From Larix sibirica (taxonomy: Eukaryota; Streptophyta; Pinopsida; Pinales; Pinaceae), in contig NWUY0303915025.1 in NCBI GenBank assembly GCA_004151065.3, positions 1 through 11,438 on the forward strand: a stretch of DNA of 11,438 bases, given 5' to 3'. Position numbers and translations under genes: made by a program. The notes under the pieces were generated by a model. It ran no database searches. It saw only the letters and a list, made by a program, of their open reading frames with translations, and was not told the DNA's origin. Positions 1 to 7,351 of this stretch are shown here, one piece after another (position 1 is the stretch's first letter; each line of letters starts with the position of its first letter).

Positions 1-392
1 GGTGGTGTGTATACTTGACTCAAACCATGCAAATTTGGATGGATTCGAAGGGGGACCTCATCCCATGAAAATATCCTCGAGATCCAAGATCCAAAATAAA
101 AGGAAAAGGGTTATTTAGGTATTTTCGCACCCCTGTAACTAAGCAAAGCATGAAAATGTTGTAATTTTTGCACTCCCATAGGCATGCAGAACACGAAAAT
201 AAGGAATTTTCATGCCTTGCACCACTAGCAGGGCGTGAAAATATCTCTAGGAGGCCAAAAAATGGGTTTGGTGAAGTGGGATTCAATCCCTAAGATGTTG
301 GATTTGCTTCCAAGTGTTACCACGGAAGGGAGAAACATGATGAAAAAGGGTCATAACATCCCTAGGAGGCACAAACATCATGTTTCTCATGG
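1..392. other. Unassigned AT-rich non-coding DNA
   Basis: I see no convincing coding region here on either strand; the open frames are short and match no family. The stretch carries a recurring motif: CATGAAAAT occurs near 64 and 149, a one-base variant CGTGAAAAT near 234, and the inverse ATTTTCATG at 206. A shared CCTAGGAGGC-like string occurs near 248 and 360. The recurrence suggests part of a repeat (for example a degraded LTR or untranslated region), but I cannot assign it to a family. Confidence 0.5.
206..242. repeat. Inverted repeat, 15-bp arms, 7-nt loop
   Basis: The left arm at 206-220 (ATTTTCATGCCTTGC) and the right arm at 228-242 (GCAGGGCGTGAAAAT) are reverse complements except at two positions. 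Both mismatches are T opposite G, so an RNA copy of the plus strand could pair along all 15 positions with a loop of seven bases (221-227). The mismatches look like C-to-T changes in a once perfect palindrome. Its function is unknown. Confidence 0.7.
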
Positions 393-917
393 TGATATGA
401 CATGAAGGCTCTCAATGGTACACAGTGTGACAATTTGAGGTGTAACAAAAGTATAATTGTGCAAACATTGTATTTATGGTAAATAGAGTTGTGTAAGTTT
501 CTCATCTGGTGCTATTAGGGCTAATGAAATACTGGAGTTAATACATAGTGACGTGTTTGGACCAGTGTCGTTCCCTTCATGAGGAGGATCAAAATATTGC
601 GTCTCTTTCATAGATGATTTCTCCATAATGACGTGGATGCATTTTCTAAGGAAGAAATCAAAGGTCTTTGAGAAGTTCCAAGAGTTCAAGGCTCTTGTAA
701 ATAATTAGAATGGTAAAAGGATCAAGGTGCTAGTAACTGATATTGGAAGAGAATTTTGTGGGAAGGTGTTCAACCAGTTTTGTAGATAAAACGATATAGA
801 TTGACAAAAAAAATCCATACACACCTCAACAAAATAGAGTTGTTGAAAGGATGAATAGAATGTTGATGGAGAAATCTAGGAGCATGCTCAATGGTGCATG
901 GATCTCACAAGAACTTT
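393..917 (+). pseudogene. pol: Ty1/Copia integrase fragment (pol remnant)
   Basis: This is a broken piece of a Copia polyprotein covering the end of the GAG-pre-integrase zinc region and the integrase core, which would insert retrotransposon cDNA into the host chromosome. From 460 one frame reads C-K-H-C-I-Y-G-K, then the first catalytic Asp in HSDVFGP (codon 550-552), then FIDDFS, then the second Asp in a mutated TDIGREF (codon 739-741; the family usually has TDNGGEF). The third catalytic residue, Glu of VVERMN (codon 845-847), is preserved in another frame after PYTPQQNRV. In-frame stops lie at 484, 580, 706, 787 and 802, and a net 2-base loss sits between 804 and about 815. Similarity to the family stops at about 917 (…SQELW). 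The upstream limit near 393 rests on a weak MKALNG match. It closely resembles the minus-strand Copia element at 9486-10100. Confidence 0.9.
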
Positions 918-993
918 GGGTATTCCATCGCTTGGGTATTCCATATGCTAAATGGTGCATGAATAGATTTTCATCGCCTGGGTATTCCATATG
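884..993. repeat. Nested short direct duplications
   Basis: A 22-bp unit beginning CATCGCTTGGGTATTCCATA occurs at 926-947 and again at 972-993 with one mismatch. A second 17-bp unit, ATGCTCAATGGTGCATG, lies at 884-900 and recurs with one mismatch at 945-961. A third partial copy of GGGTATTCCAT lies at 918-928. The patch begins exactly where similarity to Copia integrase ends, so it looks like scar or filler DNA at a deletion or rearrangement breakpoint. Confidence 0.8.
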
Positions 994-1029
994 TTATAAT
1001 ATTTACAAAATTCCAAGAACAGGTGGTAG

Positions 1030-1140
1030 GTATTGTAACTATTTTTTATTCTTGGGTTATAGAAGAACATCAAGACTAGAAAAAGGGTTGAAAATCATGC
1101 TATGGAGTTCCATTAAGTGGCAAGGGCTGAAGGGTTGAGA
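1030..1140 (+). pseudogene. Possible Gypsy chromodomain remnant
   Basis: Two frames joined by a shift give a short peptide with KTRKRVENHAMEF followed by IKWQGL. This resembles the C-terminal chromodomain of some Ty3/Gypsy integrases, where a run of basic residues leads into a pattern like E-Y-L-x-K-W-x-G-L. No other integrase sequence is visible upstream, where the DNA is Copia-derived or scrambled. If real, it is the tail of a Gypsy pol ending at about 1140. The match is short and needs a frameshift, so chance similarity is quite possible. Confidence 0.25.
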
Positions 1141-1800
1141 TTTAAGTTTTTTTATTGAGAAAGTAACATCCAATGCTTATCACCTTGTTGTTGTATTATG
1201 CCATAGCTTTATTCCTTTGTTCTTTTTGTTTGACTATAGCTGTGAGTTCTTAGAAATGTCTATTGTGGGTTTGGGACAATTCTTGGTCGAATGTTTTGCA
1301 GAAACCTGAAAGAACTATTGACTATTGAGGGTTATGTATGAAAATCAAAAGAATATAATAAAAGATTTTGACCCTTGCATATACATATTTTTAGTGTTTC
1401 ATTGTTATTTTCTCATTCTCATTATTTTGTTACTTTTATGATTTTTCCTGTTTACATTTTATTTTGCGGCTTAATTGTTATAGTATTTATATTAAAAACA
1501 AATCAAATACATGTGATGAACGCATTTTAGAAACTGATTGTATATATTCCTAGACACTTTGTTTCTATATGATATTAGTTTCATTGTTGATTAGTTAGCT
1601 TGATTGTTATAGTCGTTGTTGTATTTAGTGAGTTTATTTTGAAAATACAATTTCAAAACGCAAAACCATTATATAAGTTAAAAAACAAACAAACAAATAT
1701 CTTCACGTAAGGTGGCTTTTACTTAAAGCATTTGAAAGTATCACATTATGCCGTCTTTGAGTGTTGACCGGATTTTTGGTGAAATCATCAGTCAAGCGAT
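1141..1800. other. AT-rich non-coding DNA, candidate Gypsy LTR
   Basis: No open frame of note is present. The stretch is T-rich, with runs such as TTTTTTTATT, and has an AAAC/AAAT microsatellite-like patch near 1681-1697. A TATA box, a PBS-like sequence and a Gypsy gag follow in order downstream, so I infer that this stretch contains much of an LTR (U3) belonging to the Gypsy element. I could not fix the left LTR boundary, and the partner LTR is not in the window. Confidence 0.35.
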
Positions 1801-1806
1801 TGTGGA

Positions 1807-1815
1807 TATAAATAC
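1807..1815 (+). promoter_or_regulatory. TATA box, putative Gypsy LTR promoter
   Basis: The string TATAAATAC is a near-perfect plant TATA box. It lies about 90 bp upstream of the first PBS-like sequence and about 270 bp upstream of the proposed gag start, where the core promoter in the LTR of a plus-strand Gypsy element would be expected. The transcription start would fall near 1835-1845. Confidence 0.45.
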
Positions 1816-1877
1816 AAGGTTTCATTCATATTTCCTCTTTCTTATCCCACATGAAATCGAATACGTCAATCTTGAAA

Positions 1878-1981
1878 TTTCCATTTTCTTGATCAATATG
1901 TTTTGGTGACCATATTGGGGAACAAATAGTTTCCATTTTCTTGATCAATATTTTTTGGTGACCATATTGGGGAACAAATAG
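1878..1981. repeat. 52-bp tandem duplication, two copies
   Basis: Copy 1 (1878-1929) and copy 2 (1930-1981) are directly adjacent and differ only at one base (G1900 versus T1952). Each begins TTTCCATTTTCTTGATCAAT and ends GGGGAACAAATAG. Such high identity amid heavily decayed DNA means the duplication is much younger than the surrounding element. Each copy contains the PBS-like sequence. Confidence 0.95.
1904..1975 (+). other. Primer-binding-site-like sequence, duplicated
   Basis: TGGTGACCATATTGGGGAAC occurs at 1904-1923 and again at 1956-1975. Many plant Ty3/Gypsy elements have a start of internal region of the form TGGCGCC followed by a spacer and GGGGAAC. The sequence here would be a decayed version with TGGTGACC in place of TGGCGCC. 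Its place, downstream of a TATA box and upstream of gag, fits. I infer the role from position and partial match; no exact tRNA complement is shown. Confidence 0.35.
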
Positions 1982-2075
1982 TCCCTATAGTTTAAACAAA
2001 ATGTGCCTTTTGTCCGACATTGCTTGCTATGTGCTTTCTTGAATTGTTTTGTTGGTTGTTTGCTTGGTTTTATTA

Positions 2076-2852
2076 ATGGCTAAGAGTGCCTTGGTTTAGC
2101 CTGAAATTGCTTGTAAGATTTATATCACTGGTCAATAATTAGTTACTACAGTTGAGGTGGTTGACAAAGAGAATGAGCTTGATATCCAAAAGTTTTCAAT
2201 AGCATTAGCATGATGCTAATTTGAAAGGCTACCCCTTTTGTGACAAGTTGATTAGTCGTTATTATTTTGATTTCCATAACCTTTCCATTTAAAATTCAAC
2301 CAAATACTCTTTTCGAGTTTCCTAATCAAACTAGTATCACTTCTTGCCTTTGTAATTACATCTTTAATACCGTTGAGTCTAGGGAACAAGATAAAATATC
2401 TTATGGGGTTATCACCCATGATATTGATTCAAAGGAACAATGATAATTTTACAAAAGGTGATATCTCAATAATCTATCTCAACCTTAATATTTTGATGTA
2501 TGAAAATCCTTGTTGTTCGTGCATAATAGGGGGGAAGTCCCTGAAGTTTGATTCTAGCTCTGAGGTAAGGGGAATAAATAAGGTTATTCAAAACTTGCAT
2601 AAACAAGTTGTTCATTCCCCTTTTTATTATGAAACAGATTATTTAGTCACCCGATCCTTGTTCTTGAGAACTCTTCCATCCTTAACTTATAAGATTTATT
2701 CATTTGTCATCTCCATCTAGAATTCAACCTCTCATACAATTGGGAGTATGTACAAAAATTACATACCTGTTGCTTCTACTACAAATCTCAGGAAGTTAAT
2801 AAGAAAATATTGTATTTTTGAGTTTGAAGAAGACACGAATTCCACCCATTAG
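2076..2852 (+). pseudogene. gag: Gypsy gag, N-terminal extension
   Basis: The proposed start is ATG 2076-2078. Its frame reads M-A-K-S-A-L-V, a TAG at 2097, then PEIACKIYITGQ, a TAA at 2136, then VEVVDKENELDIQKF to about 2210. The reading then moves to another frame near 2312-2430 (FEFPNQTS…ITHDID) and returns to the first frame from about 2490 (MYENPCCSC) to a TAG at 2718, and on through VPVAST-like sequence to a TAG at 2850. The first and last parts share the frame of the Gag core at 2853. I interpret the whole as a long N-terminal part of the same Gag or gag-pol protein. No named domain is recognised in it. A CxxC-like pair (CCSC) lies near residues coded at 2507-2518. The extent is inferred from frame continuity and residual coding character, so the exact start is uncertain. 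Confidence 0.45.
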
Positions 2853-3458
2853 CATGTACCATGGCCATTGAACCTAACGCATGCTATTACACCATTACCC
2901 AAGTTTAAGGATCATTTGCCTAAATTCTCATGTAATGACACATGCACAGTAGATGAGAATCTTAATGTATTCTCGAATTTGTGTCATAACATAGGGGCCA
3001 ATGACAATGGTACCTACATGCACCTCTCCATAAATTCCTTAGAAGAGAAAGTTGTGGCTAATTTCTTTGACCTACCACCCAAGGTCTTCTTTACTTGGGA
3101 TGAGTTATTCTATTTGTTTAAATATTCTCATGAGAAACCACAAATATCCATAGATTGGATAAGATATTACAATAATCTCTCATATAACCGAGGAGAGACG
3201 ATCAAAACCTTCAACTTGCATTTGACGAAGTTGTATAATTGGATTCCTGAGCTTATTAGGCTACATAACCAAGCTTCTCTGATGCATTATTACTACACTT
3301 TACTTCCCTCATACCATAACCACTTAGAGAAGAAGAATGACAATGATTTCGGTTTGACCTTACAAACATGTTTAGAATATGAGGATCATTCCATGAGGAT
3401 GGGTTTACTGCTTGTTTATCCAAACAAGCATGCACATATGAATGATTCCCTTCAATAA
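2853..3458 (+). pseudogene. gag: Ty3/Gypsy Gag core (Retrotrans_gag)
   Basis: The longest undamaged coding stretch in the window, about 200 codons open between TAG 2850 and TAA 3456. It encodes the capsid-like part of Gag, which assembles cytoplasmic virus-like particles around the element RNA. Diagnostic blocks in order: PLPKFKDHLPKFS; an IGANDNGTYMHLSINSLEEK block; FFDLPPKVFFTWDEL; then YNNLSYNRGETIKTFNLHL, LYNWIPELIR, SLMHYYYTLLPSYH and LQTCLEYED. The aromatic/Leu pattern with W in F-x-T-W-x-E-L and the R-x-Y-N-N-L…G-E-T-I-x-x-F-x-x-x-F/L core is typical of Retrotrans_gag. There is no ATG at the head of this stretch, so it is an internal part of a longer protein continuing from 2076. Confidence 0.9.
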
Positions 3459-4101
3459 ATGAAGAATATAAATAAAAGGGTGATTTCATTTATAAGAAAA
3501 ATAGTAGTCCATCTTGTATAATAAAAATTAGCACTCACTTCCCCTCAAGATCAACCTCAAAATGATCAACCCCGAACTCTTTTGATGCAGCCTTGGTGAA
3601 ATTTATACGAGGACCATCATGATCCAAATACTTGTGAAATCATGAAAAGCACAAATTTTCTTTTGGCAAAAAAACAGATTGGGTTCTTAATGCCTTAGAA
3701 TAGGTAGAAGATGGAGATTTATTGGTTGTTACTCTAGAAGTGAAGCACATAACATTAGAAATAAAAATAACGACTACACAAGAAATTGTGTTTCTTTTGC
3801 TTAGAAATAGCTTGCAACTAATGTCGTTTAGAGTGTTTCTAAGAATACTTCCAATGCCTCTCAATAATAGTCATTCTCTTCTTTGTCTACTTTGGTCAAT
3901 ATATATAACATTTTAAATGAGTTAGCCAAGGTTAGGGCCAATGCCACTTTGTTAGATCTGGATCGCACTCCTAAGCAAAGAGAAAACAATAAGAAAATTT
4001 TAACTAAGGAGCCTCAACCCAAGAATACTTCCAAACCTTCAACCTCATCTACCAACTTGGTCTTGGAAAATGAAGAGAATTCAACAAAACTGAAGTCTTA
4101 G
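3459..4101 (+). pseudogene. gag: Gypsy Gag C-terminus: degraded zinc knuckle and linker
   Basis: The Gag frame runs on past TAA 3456 into NKRVISFIRK, then PQNDQPRTLLMQPW, then a degraded zinc-binding motif at 3591-3638 reading W-*-N-L-Y-E-D-H-H-D-P-N-T-C-E. In a CCHC knuckle the stop (TGA 3597) and the Tyr (TAC 3606) stand where two Cys would be; His and the last Cys remain. Both losses are explained by single changes at TGC/TGT codons. After several stops and frameshifts, a clean stretch resumes in another frame from about 3905 (LNELAKVRANATLLDLDRTP) to a TAG at 4099. It is Lys/Pro/Ser/Thr-rich and low in complexity, consistent with the linker between nucleocapsid and protease. Confidence 0.65.
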
Positions 4102-4111
4102 GAAAATTTCT

Positions 4112-4430
4112 TCCCATCCTCCTAAAAACTCTCCATTTTATGTGTCAATGATTTTTTTTGATAAGATAGCACAATGTTGTCTTATTGATGGTGGGTGTGG
4201 ACTAAATGATATGATTAAGACGATTATGGAGGAGTTGGGATTGTCTTTCACCAATGAAAATCCAAGGAACATGCTATATTTTAACAAACAATAGAAATCT
4301 ATGATCAAATAGGCGAAAAAATGTCAGTTTGGTGATGTGCACTCACCCTTAAATATGCACAAGTTGTAACATTCAAGTAATGGATGTTGGGGTGATTAAT
4401 TATTCTATCATTCTAGGTAGGGATTGATAG
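4112..4430 (+). pseudogene. pol: Gypsy aspartic protease (retropepsin-like)
   Basis: The protease would cut the Gag-Pol polyprotein. The frame from about 4115 reads PPKNSPFYVSMIFFDKIAQC, then the flap-proximal LIDGGCGLND (Asp codon 4187-4189), then IMEELGLSFTNENPRNML to a TAG at 4292. The usual D-S/T-G is D-G-G here, so the catalytic Asp is kept. A later frame has INYSIILGRD followed by TGA (4425-4427), where the family usually has Trp; ILGRD is the typical second hydrophobic-Gly motif of retropepsins. The region between has frameshifts and stops. It lies between the Gag linker and the RNase H-like domain, in the same frame as the latter. Confidence 0.75.
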
Positions 4431-4561
4431 GATTTAACTAGTGGTTACTATTTTATGGAAGGAACTCACATTATTATTCCAAAGGGTCCCAAGAATGTGA
4501 TTGTCTATCGAGTGAATATGATTACTCCTTAAATTGAGAGCCTTCCTTAGTTTGTTATTGA

Positions 4562-5263
4562 TTTGATCTTGGTATTTATTTCATCTTTACAAAAGAGGAT
4601 ATTGATTATTCAAATTTGGTTTCAACTAATGATTCCAATTATCATTTATGGAACATGCACTTTCAAGGTTCCTCTTCTAGCAATGTTAATGTAGGTGGAA
4701 TTATTATCTTTGTGCATTTGGGTAAGGTTCACTCCTTTTCATTTAGGTCGAATTTTTATTGCACAAACAGTGTAACTGAATTTGAAGCATTATTATTTGG
4801 GTTGGAAAAGGAATTTAACTTGGTCTGCAAACATTTGACCACATTCAGTGAATCTAAATGAACTATAAACATGGTTAGAAAATTTTATATACCTTCTAAC
4901 AAGCAATTAAGGGAATATACTAAATTGGTATGGGAATTGATAGAGATATTTTCCTATTTCAAATTAACATATATCCATAGGGGGGTGAATTCAATTGTTC
5001 GTAACTTGGTTTCTTATGTAGCAAGACCTGATAGACAATTACTATCTATGAGACCTAATTGCACTATCATATCCCTTTACCTATCTTATGTCCTTGATAA
5101 TGAGAAGTCTTGGCAGGTTTTCACCAATGATGAAAGAATATGAGATTTCCTAACTGATGAACAACATAATCCAACTAAAATCATAAATTTAGAGGAAAAT
5201 AATTTTCCTAAAGGTTTAGCTCTTTTGGGAAATTCATTCTCTTTTGTTGATGCAAGGGTGTGA
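4562..5263 (+). pseudogene. pol: RNase H-like domain (RVT_3 type) upstream of RT
   Basis: One frame, broken only by TGA 4859 and TGA 5141, encodes an RNase H I-like fold. Blocks in order: LWNMHFQGSSSS (β1, catalytic Asp of the usual F-D-G replaced by Gln, codon 4664-4666), GGIIIF…GKVHSFSF (β2-β3), CTNSVTEFEALLFGLE (αA, catalytic Glu kept, codon 4778-4780), CKHLTTFSES (β4, Asp of the usual D-S replaced by Glu, codon 4850-4852), VRKFYIPSNKQLREYTKLVW, and YIHRGVNSIVRNLVSYVA (last site, where N-x-x-A-D is expected, reads N-S-I-V-R). Three of four acidic residues are therefore gone. The pattern is that of the plant RVT_3 (archaeal-like, aRNH) family rather than the native Gypsy RNase H. A non-catalytic tail (SWQVFTNDE…NNFPKGLALLG) runs to a TGA at 5261. 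It sits before the RT rather than after it. Confidence 0.75.
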
Positions 5264-5402
5264 AATACACTAGTCAAGGAGGAATTAAAATGAAAAAATA
5301 GGGGACACCATACATATCAATTTTGGGTCAAAAGAAGAGACTAAAATAGTGCATGTCGGAGCAAATTGTTCATATTTTGAAAAAATAAAATTTACATCTC
5401 TC
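5264..5402 (+). other. Spacer between RNase H-like domain and RT
   Basis: The stretch has stops in every plus frame but keeps coding traces of the element: TLVKEELK just after TGA 5261, and KIVHVGANCSYFEKIKF-like sequence around 5345-5390 leading into the RT. It is a decayed interdomain linker rather than intergenic DNA. Confidence 0.5.
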
Positions 5403-6147
5403 CTTCATGCATTTCATGATGTTTTTGCATGGTCATATGCATATTTGCATTGGTTTGACCTTGGCATTATTCAACACGCAATTCTAATTAAATAATGACC
5501 ATCCATGTCTGTCAGAGACATAGACCAACCAATATTTCCCTTGAAGCCACTATTCAATTTTTTTTTGTTAAATTGCTTGCTACTCATAATATTTCTAGTT
5601 AAGTATTTTGAATGGGTGGGGAATTTAGTTCGTGTTAGTAAGAAAAATGGAGACATTCAATTATGCATAGATTTCCATGCCCTTAACAAAGAAAGTGTGA
5701 AAGATAACTTTCCTCTTCTAAATATGGAATTATTCTTGCAACAAGTTTCAAGATATCAAATGATGTCTAGCCTCAATGAATTTGCTTGGTTATAACAAAT
5801 TCATCTCAAGAAAGTGGACAAATATAAAACCACCTTTACCACAAGATGGGAAAATTTGTCTTATCAATGCGTGTTGTTTAAGCTTGTTAACACCAGATAT
5901 ACCTTCCAAGGATCCATGCATGTGGCCTTTGATGATCAAATTGGGGTTATTATATAGATGTATCTTGATGATCTTACTGTTCACTCCAAGTTACGGCTAG
6001 ATCATTTTGATCATATTAAGAAATTTTTCTTGCACTATAGAAAGTATGGCATGCCACTTAATCCTATGAAGTCTATTTTTGGTGTTTCTTGTGAGTTTCT
6101 TGGGAACATTGATCAAACTTAGGTATTAGCATTGATCCTAAAAGGGT
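5403..6147 (+). pseudogene. pol: Ty3/Gypsy reverse transcriptase
   Basis: This domain would copy element RNA into cDNA inside the particle. The N-terminal linker HDVFAWSYAYLHWFDLGIIQ (5406 onward) is followed by the fingers block EWVGNLVRVSKKNGDIQLCI, then DFHALNKESVKDNFPLLNM. The first catalytic Asp block, usually L-D-G-F-S-G-Y, reads L-N-E-F-A-W (Asn codon 5775-5777), so the metal-binding Asp is lost, and a TAA follows at 5793. Next come YKTTF, TRYTFQGSMHVAFDD, and an intact active-site Y-L-D-D-L at 5961-5975. Then LRLDHFDHIKKFFLHYRKYG and LNPMKSIFGVSCEFLGNI. The signatures at 5403, 5775 and 5961 share one frame, with local shifts (for example around 6120-6150). It is clearly non-functional. 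Confidence 0.9.
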
Positions 6148-6719
6148 ATGGGATATTCAGAATTTTCCTATTCCTTCTTAAAAAAAGGGAGTTCAATATT
6201 TTATGGGAATATTAATTTTGTTTGTAGGTTTATTCCTAACTTTGCTAGGATGGTTAAATCAATGCATAACCCGTTGAAAGGTAAGCGAGCAGTTTCTTGG
6301 AATCATGATGCTAAAAAATATTTTGTAGAAATTAAGAAATATATCTCTTCTGCACTTGTGCTTGACAAGCCCGACTTTACAAAAGACATAATTATTTATA
6401 CTAACTCTAATGAACAAGCCACCCCATCTATCGTCATTCAAAATGACGGGGAAGGTTTTGAGAAACCGATAGTATTTACTGGCCAAAGTATTTCAAATGC
6501 TTCCCTAAAGTTTACTTTAATTTGAAAACATCCCTATTCTATAGTTAAGGACATTGAAAAATTTAGACATCATTTCCTTTGTAAGCATAAATAAGTAAAA
6601 ATTTCTTTTCCTATGGAAATGTTTTTTCTATCCCAAACATATCCTTTTGAAAAATTAGTACAATGGATTACTAAAATTAAAATGCATGATATTTCCATTT
6701 CCACAGCCCATGCCATTAA
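6148..6719 (+). pseudogene. pol: Gypsy RT connection and native RNase H, truncated
   Basis: The frame at 6148-6719, interrupted by TGA 6523 and TAA 6592, gives the RT thumb/connection (YGNINFVCRFIPNFARMVKS, then NPLKGKRAVSWNHDAKKYF, then ALVLDKPDF) and the start of the native Gypsy RNase H. The catalytic strand, usually Y-T-D-A-S, reads Y-T-N-S-N (Asn codon 6403-6405). The usual T-E-K-E helix is replaced by HPYSIVKDIEKFRHHFL, so the catalytic Glu is missing too. Coding similarity continues (FLSQTYPFEKLVQWITKIK) to the point where the minus-strand Copia LTR begins at 6720. The missing RNase H end and the integrase should lie beyond the right edge of the window. Confidence 0.85.
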
Positions 6720-7300
6720 TGTTGGGTCTTAATACCAATTAAAACAGGTTTTCAAATTGATTCATGTAGTTTAACACATTAAACATAAGATAATGGAACA
6801 CAGCACATTAACACGTTACATAGAAATTATCGTGGAAACCTCTCTCTTGGAGGAAAAACAAAAAACCAGTGAGATTTCACTCAATTATTAATCAAGAACT
6901 TAAACACATTTGTTTACAACCATTACTTACTAGACCACAAATCACACTTCATTACATGATCATGCTACACACTACTTTGTTACACAATCCATTACATCTT
7001 ATTTATAGATGCAATACAAACCAATTTTGGATTAATGACAATTCATAACTTTTTAACCACTTTCAGTTATTCTGTTACAGTTGACTTGATTCGATCAACT
7101 TTGGTCGATTTCTCATTAATATTTCAATTGATCCATCAACGTCCCATCAACCAGTCTTTTTCCATTGAACAAAAAACTATTTTGGTTGGTTGACTGACCA
7201 TAATTCCCTCATCTATCACCTACAAATCTAGACAACTAATACCAATTGACTATCGACTTTGCCAGTTTATCCACATGCAAAGAATATAACATTCCCAACA
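6720..7300 (-). repeat. Copia 3' LTR, complete, 581 bp
   Basis: The LTR is bounded by the 7-bp inverted repeat TGTTGGG (6720-6726) and CCCAACA (7294-7300), so it has the canonical TG…CA ends. Its outer edge abuts Gypsy coding sequence and its inner edge abuts the polypurine tract. On the minus strand it contains a TATA box, then AGGTTTCCACG near the R/U5 part, a motif common in plant Copia LTRs. The matching end of the 5' LTR is at 11389-11438. Confidence 0.93.
6998..7008 (-). promoter_or_regulatory. TATA box in Copia LTR
   Basis: On the minus strand this reads CTATAAATAAG, a strong plant TATA box, about 290 bp into the 581-bp LTR. The transcription start would lie about 30 bp further on, near 6965-6975. 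It divides U3 (7300 down to there) from R/U5. Confidence 0.7.
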
Positions 7301-7312
7301 TTCTCCCACTTG
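7301..7312 (-). other. Polypurine tract of the Copia element
   Basis: The minus strand reads CAAGTGGGAGAA directly before the LTR start TGTTGGG. An AAGTGGGAGA-type tract is the standard plus-strand primer of plant Copia elements. It lies 39 bp beyond the pol stop codon. Confidence 0.92.
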
Positions 7313-7351
7313 TTGTTTTCTTTGCATAAAATGGAGATTCAAAACTTTAGT

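Larger units (their letters stand above)
1800..6719 (+). mobile_element. Ty3/Gypsy retrotransposon, interrupted and degraded
   Basis: Collinear plus-strand pieces make up one element: putative LTR promoter (1807), PBS-like sequence (1904), gag (2076-4101), protease (4112-4430), RNase H-like domain (4562-5263), RT (5403-6147) and native RNase H (6148-6719). It is split at 6719/6720 by a reverse-oriented Copia insertion; the other half and the second LTR are outside the window. The left limit given is that of the recognisable promoter, since the LTR boundary could not be found. The extra RNase H suggests a relation to, but not identity with, the Tat-like plant Gypsy elements. Confidence 0.8.

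Noticed and set aside
20-286. 88-codon open frame on the minus strand
   Set aside because: No recognisable domain, odd composition, and it overlaps the hairpin and recurring motifs. Most likely chance.
1681-1697. AAAC-type microsatellite
   Set aside because: Only about three to four units; ordinary for AT-rich plant DNA.
2204-2220. Perfect 8-bp inverted repeat ATTAGCAT-G-ATGCTAAT
   Set aside because: Short, single, AT-rich and inside decayed gag; expected by chance in a window of this size, and it has no T-run to suggest a terminator.
2373-2720. 115-codon open frame as a separate gene
   Set aside because: It starts at TTG with no ATG context and continues in frame into the Gag core beyond TAG 2718 and TAG 2850, so it is better read as part of the Gypsy gag.
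2076-6719. An env-like gene making the Gypsy element an endogenous retrovirus
   Set aside because: The place where env would lie (after integrase) is outside the window, and nothing with a signal peptide or transmembrane pattern was seen within it.
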